In this document: positions 1 to 6,017 of the stretch, one piece after another | Numbering within the stretch: the stretch's first letter is position 1 | Layout: each line of letters begins with the position of its first letter | DNA from: Anaeromonas sp052088025 | Lineage (GTDB): Bacteria; Bacillota; Clostridia; Tissierellales; SIT17 | Direction: 5' to 3' | NCBI RefSeq assembly: GCF_052088025.1 | Contig: NZ_JBQCYD010000070.1 | Location: 1 to 6,821 of the forward strand | Length of the DNA: 6,821 bases | The notes under the pieces: generated by a model | What the model was told of the DNA's origin: nothing | Database searches by the model: none | Seen by the model: the letters and a program-made list of their open reading frames with translations, nothing else | Program-made: the position numbers and the translations under genes

Positions 1-181
1 TAAAGATTTTATTGAATTTTCGATAAATCAAAGTTTAAGTTTTGTAGAATATTTAAATATCCTTGTTGCTGAAAGTAAAGCAGTAAGTAATAATGAAATA
101 GCTGTAGTAGTAATTAATCATATTAGACGTGAATCAGAATATTTAATTGGAATTATTAAAGCAGCTTTAAAATACTTTTAA
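1..181 (+). CDS. C-terminal end of a helical protein, possibly DUF2935-like (partial)
   Basis: An open frame enters from the left edge (first full codon at base 2) and ends at TAA 179-181, giving the last 59 residues of a protein whose start lies outside. The visible part is helix-rich and ends in HIRRESEYLIGIIKAALKYF. The arrangement of His, Arg-Glu and Glu-Tyr in this last helix resembles the end of the ferritin-like DUF2935 proteins common in Firmicutes, but the fragment is too short to decide. A strong terminator follows 23 bases after the stop, which supports this as a real gene end. Function is unknown. Confidence 0.55.
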   Translation, partial: KDFIEFSINQSLSFVEYLNILVAESKAVSNNEIAVVVINHIRRESEYLIGIIKAALKYF

Positions 182-204
182 CTATAATCTTATGATCTGA
201 AATT

Positions 205-239
205 CCTCCACTTACTTTTTTAATTGAAGTGGAGGTTTT
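205..239 (+). terminator. Rho-independent terminator of the plus-strand gene
   Basis: A 9-bp perfect stem, CCTCCACTT (205-213) with AAGTGGAGG (227-235), has a 13-base loop and is followed by TTTTC. The U-run favours the plus strand. It sits between convergent genes, so it may also slow minus-strand transcripts leaving the VOC gene, although on that strand only AATTT follows the stem. Confidence 0.8.
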
Positions 240-258
240 CCTTTATATAATTTAAATA

Positions 259-621
259 CTATATATTTTCAACAAATTGAATCTTTAATCCATTTGGATC
301 GCGTACAAAGAAGAATTTTACATGTGGATTTGGTTGAATAGGTCCTGCTTCAATAGTTATTTGATTATCTTTAATTTTCTCAATCATCTCATCTAATGAT
401 TTAATTTCAAATCCCCATGAAATATCATTTCCTAGATTAACTTGCTTTTGATCATCATTACATATTAATTCAATCTTTGTTTCTCCATCACCTAAAAATG
501 CAATTTCAGTATTAGCTCCTGCATTAAATCTTCTATCTACCTTTAATCCAACTATTTCTTCATAAAATTTTAATGATTCTTCCATATTATTAACATTTAA
601 TGTACTCCAGCAAAATTTCAC
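259..621 (-). CDS. VOC (glyoxalase/dioxygenase-fold) family protein
   Basis: A 120-residue protein with the two beta-alpha-beta-beta-beta halves of the vicinal oxygen chelate fold: residues 1-53 (LNV..MEESLKFYEEIVGLKV, then IAFLGDGETKIELI) and 66-120 (WGFEIKSLDEMIEKI, then FFFVRDPNGLKIQFVE). The start codon is GTG at 621, preceded five bases upstream by AGGGAGG (627-633), so the start is secure. It is the last gene of the T-box operon, 35 bases after the isochorismatase-like gene. Aligned by eye to glyoxalase I, the four metal ligands H5/E56/H74/E122 correspond to W5/E51/G70/Q115 here, so three are replaced. It is therefore unlikely to be a classical metal-dependent methylglyoxal lyase; a different VOC enzyme or a ligand-binding protein fits better. 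The substrate cannot be named. Confidence 0.88.
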   Translation of the reverse strand: MKFCWSTLNVNNMEESLKFYEEIVGLKVDRRFNAGANTEIAFLGDGETKIELICNDDQKQVNLGNDISWGFEIKSLDEMIEKIKDNQITIEAGPIQPNPHVKFFFVRDPNGLKIQFVENI

Positions 622-656
622 AATAACCCTCCCTATATTTTTTCATAAAAGTCTTC

Positions 657-1205
657 TTATTTAACCATTTTAGATAAGATTTTAAACTCATCAGTGGCAG
701 ATTTTTTCAATAAGTCAAATACTATAGTCTCTGTATTTGTAATCACAGCTCCCATATCTCTCATTAAATCAAGTCCATTTAAATAATTTTCTTTTGTTCT
801 AGATGTAACTCCATCACGTGCTATATATACATTATAATCATCTTCTAACAAATTCCTAGCTGTTTGAAATACACATACATGGGTTTCCATCCCAACCATT
901 ATAATTTTCTTTCTACCTAATTTATCTAAATGATTCTTAAATTCATCAGTACATGCAGAAAATTGTAGTTTTTCTATCTTTGTATCTTCATTTAATTCTT
1001 TTTCCAATTCCTCTACCGTTGTACCTAAACCTTTAGGATATTGTTCAGTTACAATTATAGGGATATTCATTTCCTTTGCTGCTGCTATAAGAATTTGGGT
1101 GTTTTTAACTACCATATCTTTATAATCCATTACAGGTGCTAATTTCTCCTGAATATCTATTATAACTAATACCGATTCTTCTCTTTCTAATGTGAACTTA
1201 TCCAT
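657..1205 (-). CDS. Isochorismatase-family cysteine hydrolase
   Basis: A 182-residue protein, the usual length for single-domain isochorismatase-like hydrolases. The catalytic triad is visible: Asp17 in LVIIDIQEKL, Lys79 in EKLQFSAC, and the nucleophile Cys111 in VGMETHVCV. The VTEQYPKGLG segment (52-61) is also typical of the subgroup found in bacteria and in eukaryotic ISOC1/2 proteins. Members hydrolyse amides, imides or ester-like bonds in the cytosol; many have no known substrate and few act on isochorismate. The ATG at 1205 has AAGGAG (1215-1220) nine bases upstream. It is the second gene of the T-box operon, 74 bases after the P-loop gene, with no terminator evident between them. No siderophore or menaquinone gene is nearby, so a true isochorismatase role is unlikely. 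Confidence 0.92.
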   Translation of the reverse strand: MDKFTLEREESVLVIIDIQEKLAPVMDYKDMVVKNTQILIAAAKEMNIPIIVTEQYPKGLGTTVEELEKELNEDTKIEKLQFSACTDEFKNHLDKLGRKKIIMVGMETHVCVFQTARNLLEDDYNVYIARDGVTSRTKENYLNGLDLMRDMGAVITNTETIVFDLLKKSATDEFKILSKMVK

Positions 1206-1279
1206 ATATACATTCTCCTTAAAATTTATTTTTTCTTCATCAGTAATATATATATCCTATTACTCAGCTAACTAATCTA

Positions 1280-2599
1280 TTAATTACTTAAAAAATCTTT
1301 TAATACACATTTTAAATTAGGTTCTCCTATTTCTTGTAAACTATATCCAACTCTTACTATTTCTTTATCTGTCTCTATAATTCTTTTAATATCTATTGGT
1401 GTTCCAGATACTATTAAATCACAATCAATATTATTTATCATTTCCTCCAACTCATTTATTTGTTTATCACCATACCCCATTGCTGGTAATATAAGTTCTA
1501 GATGATTATATTTTTCATATGTTTCTTTTATGCTACCTATTGCATAAGTCTTTGCATCCACTATTTCTTTAGCACAATATTTTTTAGCTGCAACCACTCC
1601 TGCACCATATTTCATTCCACCATGAGTAAGTGTAGGTCCATCTTCTATTACCAAAACTTTTTTTTCTTTTATCTTATCACCTTGTTCAACTTTTATTGGT
1701 GATGCGGCTTCTATTATCTTTGCATCTTTATTATATTGTGTTATAACTTCTCTTACAAGTTCTATATCTTTCTTATTTGCAGAATCTATTTTGTTTATAA
1801 CTATTACATCTGCCATTTTTAAATTTGTCTCACCAGGATGATAAGTAATTTCTTGACCTGCCCTTAGTGGATCTACTAATACTATATTTAAATCGGACTC
1901 ATAAAATGGAAAGTCATTATTCCCTCCATCCCATAATATTACATCAGCTTCTTTTTCTGCTTCTCTTAATATTACTTCATAATCAACTCCAGAATAAACT
2001 ATTATACCATTATCTATATGTGGTTCATATTCTTCCCTTTCTTCTATAGTACATTTATGCTTATCTAAATCCTCATATGTGGCAAATCTTTGACAAATTT
2101 GTTCCTTTAAATCTCCATAAGGCATGGGATGACGAATGGCAACTACCTTTTTACCCATACTTGTAAGAATCTCTGATACTTTTCTTGTTGTTTGACTTTT
2201 CCCTACTCCAGTTCTTACTGCACATACTGATATGAGGGGCTTTGTAGATTTTATACTTGTATTTTCTGGCCCTATTAACCTAAAATCTGGCCCTTTACTT
2301 AGTACTGTAGATGCTTTGTGCATTACATCTAAATGTGAAATATCACTATATGCAAATATTCCTTGTTTAACTTGCTTTTCTTTTATTAAGTTTTCTAAAT
2401 CCTTTTCAGGATAAATAGAAATTCCATCAGGATAAAGATCTCCTGCTAATTCTTTTGGATATTTTCTACCATATATATCTGGTATTTGAGTTGCAGTAAA
2501 TCCAACTACATTATACAGTTCATTATCTCTAAAATAAGTATTAAATACATGAAAATCTCTACCTGCTGCTCCCATTATAATTACATTGATTTTTGTCAT
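1280..2599 (-). CDS. Cyclic 2,3-diphosphoglycerate synthetase-like P-loop GTPase/ATPase
   Basis: A 439-residue cytosolic protein. An N-terminal Rossmann-like part (about 1-115, opening NVIIMGAAGRDFHVFN) is followed by a P-loop domain: Walker A at 129-136 (RTGVGKSQ), Walker B-like WDGGNND at 223-229, and a GTPase-type NKID at 269-272. GGMKYGAG lies at 327-334. This order and length match the family named after the archaeal cyclic 2,3-diphosphoglycerate synthetase, which also occurs widely in bacteria and is often annotated simply as GTPase. Cyclic diphosphoglycerate is not an expected solute in a mesophilic Firmicute, so the bacterial reaction is unproven and the name shows homology only. The ATG at 2599 has AGGAGGGG (2604-2611) just upstream. 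It is the first gene after the T-box leader, so its expression should rise when the cognate tRNA is uncharged. Confidence 0.88.
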   Translation of the reverse strand: MTKINVIIMGAAGRDFHVFNTYFRDNELYNVVGFTATQIPDIYGRKYPKELAGDLYPDGISIYPEKDLENLIKEKQVKQGIFAYSDISHLDVMHKASTVLSKGPDFRLIGPENTSIKSTKPLISVCAVRTGVGKSQTTRKVSEILTSMGKKVVAIRHPMPYGDLKEQICQRFATYEDLDKHKCTIEEREEYEPHIDNGIIVYSGVDYEVILREAEKEADVILWDGGNNDFPFYESDLNIVLVDPLRAGQEITYHPGETNLKMADVIVINKIDSANKKDIELVREVITQYNKDAKIIEAASPIKVEQGDKIKEKKVLVIEDGPTLTHGGMKYGAGVVAAKKYCAKEIVDAKTYAIGSIKETYEKYNHLELILPAMGYGDKQINELEEMINNIDCDLIVSGTPIDIKRIIETDKEIVRVGYSLQEIGEPNLKCVLKDFLSN

Positions 2600-2611
2600 A
2601 AAACCCCTCCT

Positions 2612-2851
2612 AATAAATAAAAAAACCCTTCAGTCTCTATGAAAGAGACGAAAGGATTTTCGCGGTACCACTCTAATTGAAATAGATTAACTATTTCCAC
2701 TCTAATTTTTAACGACTTTTTAGCCGATAATCTTCATGGGCTCTTTTCAATATAGTTCCATTTGTTAGACTCACACTCTACTCTAACTCGCTTTAAACTT
2801 TCCTATATTTAATCTTCCAATCATAAGATTTTTTATATTTTCTTGTATTAA
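2612..2851 (-). promoter_or_regulatory. T-box riboswitch (tRNA-sensing leader)
   Basis: The minus-strand leader carries the T-box AGAGTGGTACCGCG (2661-2674). Its AGAG and GCG pair with the later CGUCUCU to form the antiterminator, leaving UGGUACC as the bulge that reads the uncharged tRNA 3' end. Upstream, in transcript order, are a Stem I distal part (AGCGAG, then GTTAGA 2782-2787 pairing with TCTAAC 2764-2769 around GTAGAGTGTGAG), a Stem I base AATATAG/CTATATT (2803-2809 with 2749-2755), a small CGGCT/AGTCG hairpin, and Stem III GAAATAG/CTATTTC (2679-2697). The specifier lies in the stretch AAATGGAACTA (2753-2763). Following the common GAA-XXX arrangement gives CUA (Leu), while UGG (Trp) is a reasonable alternative. 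Stem I looks short. The transcript 5' end is inferred from the promoter. Confidence 0.93.
2619..2655 (-). terminator. T-box leader terminator
   Basis: In the minus-strand transcript, CCUUUCGUCUCU pairs with AGAGACUGAAGG (11 of 12 positions, one C-U mismatch) around a UUCAU loop, followed by G and seven U (A-run 2619-2625). The 5' arm also contains the CGUCUCU needed by the antiterminator, so the two structures are mutually exclusive. It lies just ahead of the Shine-Dalgarno of the first operon gene. Confidence 0.93.
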
Positions 2852-2857
2852 TTTTAA

Positions 2858-2886
2858 ATTATACATGAAGTTATTAATAAATGCAA
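2858..2886 (-). promoter_or_regulatory. Sigma-A-type promoter of the T-box operon
   Basis: On the minus strand TTGCAT (2881-2886) and TATAAT (2858-2863) are separated by exactly 17 bases, close to the vegetative consensus. Initiation is expected near 2851, about 40 bases before the base of Stem I. It fires away from the divergent AEC permease gene. Confidence 0.8.
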
Positions 2887-2996
2887 TAACTTTTTTAATT
2901 TTTCGTAATAATTTTATTGGTGTTATTATCTTATAATCTCTTATCTTATGATACAATATTTAATAGATAAAAATAATATATAGATAGGGGATTTTT

Positions 2997-3935
2997 ATGA
3001 ATATCTTTTTTCACATTTTAACAAATAATATTACTCCAATATTTTTTCTGATATTAATAGGTTTTGTATTAAATAAAATTTTTGATTTAGATATGTTTAC
3101 CTTAAGTAAACTGAACTTTTATGTATTTGTTCCTTCTTTTCTTTTAGTGAATATTTATAATGCAGATTTGGATATTAAATTCTTAAAGGTTTTTGTCTTT
3201 GGTATATTATTAGTTGCTTTTAATTATATATTAGGCATATTAATTTCTTTGTTATTAGGCTATAGTAATTCTTTGAAAAATGCTTTTATTAACTCTATTA
3301 CTTTTATAAATGCCGGTAATATTGGAATACCCCTAATAACTTTAATTTTTATCAACTCACCTTATGTTGATATGGCAATTGCAACCCACATAATAATATA
3401 TCTGACTCAAAATATCTTTACAAATACAATTGGATTTTATAATGCTAGTAGGGGAAATAATGATTGGAGAAGGTCTATTATAGCTGTTTTTAAAATACCA
3501 GTTATTTATATAATTCCAATAGCATTTTCACTAAAGTATATTCCATATGACTTTAGTGAAAATCCGCTTTGGACTGGTATTGTGTATGCTAAATCTGGAA
3601 TGATATCTTTTGCTTTAATAGTCCTTGGAATTCAATTATCAAAAACCAGAATATCCTTTAAAAATTACTCAGTCTATCTTTCTAATATCATTAGACTTAT
3701 AGGTGGTCCTATTATAGCTTTTATATTAATTAAATTTTTAAATATAAATAATATTATGGCTCAAACTCTTATGGTATCATCTAGTTTACCCACAGCAATT
3801 AACACAGCTTTAATAGCTGTAGAACATAATAACGAAGCAGAGTTTGCATCACAAGCAGTCATGACATCAACTATACTTAGTGGGATAACACTATCTATTA
3901 TAGTTTCTATATCAAGAATGTTGTTTCCAATATAA
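2997..3935 (+). CDS. AEC-family (auxin efflux carrier) permease
   Basis: A 312-residue integral membrane protein with about ten hydrophobic segments arranged as two similar halves of about five. The first half carries the family's crossover motif NAGNIGIP (105-112). The second carries a Pro/Asn-containing counterpart, SSLPTAINT (262-270). FYVFVPSFLL (41-50) is also typical. Bacterial AEC proteins move small organic anions such as malate, or related compounds, across the cytoplasmic membrane; the substrate here cannot be read from the sequence. The ATG is preceded by AGGGG six bases upstream, and no convincing -35/-10 pair was found. It is divergent from the T-box operon (about 110 bases between that promoter and this start), which hints at a common physiological theme but proves none. 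A weak AAGA hairpin followed by seven T near 3971-3987 could end the transcript. Confidence 0.92.
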   Translation: MNIFFHILTNNITPIFFLILIGFVLNKIFDLDMFTLSKLNFYVFVPSFLLVNIYNADLDIKFLKVFVFGILLVAFNYILGILISLLLGYSNSLKNAFINSITFINAGNIGIPLITLIFINSPYVDMAIATHIIIYLTQNIFTNTIGFYNASRGNNDWRRSIIAVFKIPVIYIIPIAFSLKYIPYDFSENPLWTGIVYAKSGMISFALIVLGIQLSKTRISFKNYSVYLSNIIRLIGGPIIAFILIKFLNINNIMAQTLMVSSSLPTAINTALIAVEHNNEAEFASQAVMTSTILSGITLSIIVSISRMLFPI

Positions 3936-3946
3936 AAGCAAGTCTT

Positions 3947-4081
3947 CTATCGTGAATATTTAAACTCTCTTAAAAGATTTTTTTGATCATTTGTTAGCTT
4001 CATTGGTTTATCATCTAACACACAAATAGTTCCAAAGAATTCTCCATCAGGTCATTTTATAGGAAGGCATGACAAAGATAA
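3947..4081 (-). pseudogene. Remnant of a GAF-domain sensor protein (C-terminal fragment)
   Basis: On the minus strand a frame from 4081 to the TAG at 3947-3949 reads LSLSCLPIK-stop-PDGEFFGTICVLDDKP followed by a helical tail. LPIKWPDGE(x)FGTICVLD is the hallmark of GAF domains found in clostridial histidine kinases and diguanylate cyclases; here the expected Trp codon TGG is TGA (4052-4054). There is no start codon, a second stop lies at 4082-4084, and nothing recognisable continues upstream, so this is a short decayed relic. It fills most of the 171-base gap between the AEC permease and truA. Confidence 0.72.
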
Positions 4082-4106
4082 TCATTACCTATATCATTAT
4101 AATAAA

Positions 4107-4844
4107 CTAAAATTCAATTTTTTCTAGATATAGCCCACATGCATCTGCTAAAATATTTATTTGATTTCTTTCTTTAGAATTTATTGTTCTTGATATATCT
4201 TTTGCTTTCATTTGTCTTAATCCAACCTCTATTAATGCTCCGACGATTTTTCTAACCATATTGTAAAGAAATCCGTTACCTTTAATTCTAATTTCTATAA
4301 AGCCTTCTTTTTCTTCTATATCTATAGAATATATTTCACGTACCATAGATTTTTTCTTGGATTTAGCATTTGAAAATGCAGTGAAATCATGTTCACCTAT
4401 AAAAAAGTTAGATGCTTCTTTCATTTTTCTGATATCAAGTCTTTGTTGAACATGCATACTATACTTTCTTGCAAAAGGATTTGAATATTTTTTATTCCAT
4501 ATCTTATAGATATAAGTTTTTTCTTTAGCATTATATCTTGCATGGAAATTTTCATTAGTTATTTTAACTTGCTTGATATTAATATCATTAGGTAAATATT
4601 TGTTTAAATAATCTTGAATTTCAAATTGATCAAGCTCTTTATTTGTTTTAAAATTAGCTACTTGATTAAGTGCATGAACTCCTGCATCTGTTCTACTAGA
4701 GCCAATTATTTGAATTTCTCCTCCTATCATTTTAGATAGAACTTCTTCTATCTTTCCTTGAATTGTATTTTTATCATCACCTAACCTCTGCCACCCCTTA
4801 TATCTGCTACCATCATATTCAATATTTAATTTATAATTATTCAT
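4107..4844 (-). CDS. truA: tRNA pseudouridine synthase A
   Basis: A 245-residue enzyme, the normal TruA length, that isomerises uridine to pseudouridine at positions 38-40 of the tRNA anticodon arm. The catalytic Asp53 lies in GSSRTDAGVHA (48-58). Other family motifs are FHARYNAKEKTYIYKI (100-115, with the active-site Tyr111), GEHDFTAFS (150-158) and GFLYNMVRKIVG (191-202). The ATG at 4844 follows AAAAGGAG (4851-4858) with good spacing. The gene stands alone rather than in the rplQ-ecf-truA ribosomal cluster where Firmicutes usually keep it, so it may be a second copy or a relocated gene. A TATAAT at 4903-4908 may be its -10, but no good -35 is seen. Confidence 0.97.
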   Translation of the reverse strand: MNNYKLNIEYDGSRYKGWQRLGDDKNTIQGKIEEVLSKMIGGEIQIIGSSRTDAGVHALNQVANFKTNKELDQFEIQDYLNKYLPNDINIKQVKITNENFHARYNAKEKTYIYKIWNKKYSNPFARKYSMHVQQRLDIRKMKEASNFFIGEHDFTAFSNAKSKKKSMVREIYSIDIEEKEGFIEIRIKGNGFLYNMVRKIVGALIEVGLRQMKAKDISRTINSKERNQINILADACGLYLEKIEF

Positions 4845-5103
4845 ATCTTTCTCCTTTTCTTAAAAGCTCATCATTTTAATTTCTAAAATTTACTACATAC
4901 TTATTATAATATATTATTTGGTATTTAGATAGCTAATATACTACTTTACAAGTTTAGTTCCCTAAAGATTAGAATAGTTTAATTAATAACAACCTCTATA
5001 ATATATTTGTCCTATTTATTATAAGCTCTTGAATATTCCTATTTTAAATCTCATATGTATATATTTTCTCCCTTTACATAAGATATTCCTTGAAATCTTT
5101 TTT

Positions 5104-5109
5104 AGGAGG
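5104..5109 (+). promoter_or_regulatory. Shine-Dalgarno fixing the holin-like gene start
   Basis: AGGAGG lies nine bases before the ATG at 5119. It sets that ATG as the start instead of the in-frame TTG at 5029, which has no such site. Confidence 0.9.
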
Positions 5110-5118
5110 TTGTTTATT

Positions 5119-5403
5119 ATGGAAAAATTTCCAATTATACATACAAACTTTTGGGATGCAACTATGGCAGTGCCTATAGTTTTAGTACTTACTCAAACTA
5201 TTAAAATACTTTTACCTATTAAATCTGTTTATATTCCATCAATTGCAAATTTAATAGGACTCTTTATCTCAATTTTTTTTGCACATAAAAACAACTTAAG
5301 TGCTGGTATATTTATGGGCCTGTTTTATGGAAATGCAGCGGTAGGAGTTTACTCTTCACTTAAAACATCTTGGATTGCTTATAAGAAAAAGCATAAAAAA
5401 TGA
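5119..5403 (+). CDS. Small holin-like membrane protein
   Basis: A 94-residue protein with three hydrophobic segments (about 14-34, 38-56 and 61-80) and a strongly basic tail ending KKKHKK. The pattern (LTQTIKILLP, then YIPSIANLIGLFISI, then a Gly-rich SAGIFMGLFYGNAAVGVYSSLK) resembles small phage-type holins of Firmicutes, which form membrane lesions for lysin export. No lysin or other phage gene is visible here, so it may be a domesticated copy or an unrelated small membrane protein. It is divergent from truA across a 274-base spacer in which only weak -10-like sequences such as TATAAT at 4997-5002 occur. Confidence 0.72.
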   Translation: MEKFPIIHTNFWDATMAVPIVLVLTQTIKILLPIKSVYIPSIANLIGLFISIFFAHKNNLSAGIFMGLFYGNAAVGVYSSLKTSWIAYKKKHKK

Positions 5404-5436
5404 ATGATTTAAAAACATTACATATTTATAGCAAAT

Positions 5437-5465
5437 AAAAAAAACAGGGTATTTTTATCCCTGTT
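5437..5465 (-). terminator. Rho-independent terminator of the acr3-selenoprotein operon
   Basis: AACAGGG (5443-5449) pairs with CCCTGTT (5459-5465) around a nine-base loop. On the minus strand the stem runs into an eight-U tract (A-run 5437-5444). On the plus strand the stem is followed only by AATTC, so it serves the minus-strand operon, 35 bases after its last stop codon. Confidence 0.88.
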
Positions 5466-5499
5466 AATTCATTGTTTCTAAAATTTAAAAATACTGTCT

Positions 5500-6000
5500 T
5501 TATTGAAAATTTTTCATATTTAGAGCTTTGTTAATAGTGTCTTGGATTACAGGACTACAACATTTCCCTAAAGGGTTCTTGATTTCACACTCACTATTTT
5601 TCATTGCTCCTGTAATTCTTATAATATCCTTCATGCCATTTGCATTTTCGTTTAAGACAGCATCAATGATTTGTTGTTCTGTCACCTGATTGCAATAGCA
5701 TATATATTTAGGATTAGCATCCTTTTTAAACCAAATAGGAATTTTGATATAATCTTTTTTAATGACTAAACTTTTGTCAGAATTAAAATATACTACATCA
5801 CAATCTGCATTTAAGCATATGTGATATTTATTATTTCCTACTTCATCTATAAGGTTATCAACAACGAAATTCTTTATAGTTATTGATTTGACTTTTTCAG
5901 TTTCCCCATCACAAACTGGACATTTGTATACTTCTTCTACTGGACCAGTAGAATTATCATCACTACCTCAACAAGACATTTTAGGTTTTTCAATTTCCAT
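5500..6000 (-). CDS. Selenocysteine-containing CopZ-like zinc/[2Fe-2S] metallochaperone (UGA at codon 11)
   Basis: Read as one frame from ATG 5998-6000 to TAA 5500-5502, with TGA at 5968-5970 decoded as Sec, this gives 166 residues. Residues 1-20 begin MEIEKPKMSCUGSDD. Residues 25-90 form a zf-CopZ-like domain with CPVC at 27-30 and CLNADCDVVYF at 62-72. Residues 99-160 form a BFD-type [2Fe-2S] domain: CYC at 101-103, Cys138, and NPLGKCC at 142-148. This resembles the zinc plus [2Fe-2S] part of the Archaeoglobus CopZ copper chaperone and its clostridial relatives. Cys10-Sec11-Gly12 forms a vicinal thiol-selenol pair where relatives are expected, from memory, to have Cys-Cys. Support for Sec: an excellent Shine-Dalgarno, an intact frame on both sides of the UGA, a SECIS-like hairpin just after it, and no alternative start that keeps the zinc domain. 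The start is 17 bases after the acr3 stop, so it is cotranscribed with arsenite efflux. The metal handled (As, Cu or other) is inference. Confidence 0.86.
5935..5953 (-). promoter_or_regulatory. Bacterial SECIS hairpin for the in-frame UGA
   Basis: In the transcript UUCUACUG pairs perfectly with CAGUAGAA, giving eight base pairs. Read with a U-A closing pair, the apical loop is GGUCC. The stem begins 14 bases after the UGA (5968-5970), putting the loop G residues about 21 bases downstream. Bacterial SECIS elements bound by SelB have a short stem within about 40 bases after the UGA and a G at the start of the loop; the E. coli fdhF SECIS has GGUC in its apical loop. The hairpin lies in coding sequence for residues 17-23. 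Confidence 0.85.
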
Positions 6001-6007
6001 TTTTATA

Positions 6008-6012
6008 CCTCC
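6008..6012 (-). promoter_or_regulatory. Shine-Dalgarno of the selenoprotein gene
   Basis: GGAGG, seven bases before the ATG at 6000, fixes the start of the frame that contains the UGA. It lies inside the short spacer after the acr3 stop, which favours coupled translation. Confidence 0.9.
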
Positions 6013-6017
6013 ACTTT

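Noticed and set aside
1502..2414. Plus-strand open frames of 60-66 codons opposite the P-loop gene
   Set aside because: They are antisense shadows of a well-conserved coding gene with low-complexity translations and no RBS.
2887..2996. Promoter for the AEC permease (TACAAT at 2952-2957 or TATAAT at 2932-2937)
   Set aside because: Neither -10-like sequence has an acceptable -35 at 16-18 bases, and such matches are common in AT-rich DNA, so no promoter was annotated.
4052..4054. A second selenocysteine codon in the GAF-like frame
   Set aside because: The family has Trp here (WPDG), not Cys. No stable hairpin with a G-bearing loop follows, and the frame has no start and a further stop upstream, so this is decay.
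5029..5118. N-terminal extension of the holin-like protein from TTG at 5029
   Set aside because: The AGGAGG at 5104-5109 is placed for the ATG at 5119, and the extension would be translated through that site without an RBS of its own.
4845..5118. Possible structured RNA between truA and the holin-like gene
   Set aside because: Only a short TTTAG/CTAAA hairpin and AT-rich sequence are visible; nothing matches a known riboswitch core.
5500..5685. Separate 61-residue protein starting at the GTG codon within CYCNQVTEQQ
   Set aside because: It has no ribosome binding site and begins inside the [2Fe-2S] domain just after its first two cysteines. The frame continues upstream for 100 further codons with clear domain structure, so it is only the tail of the selenoprotein.
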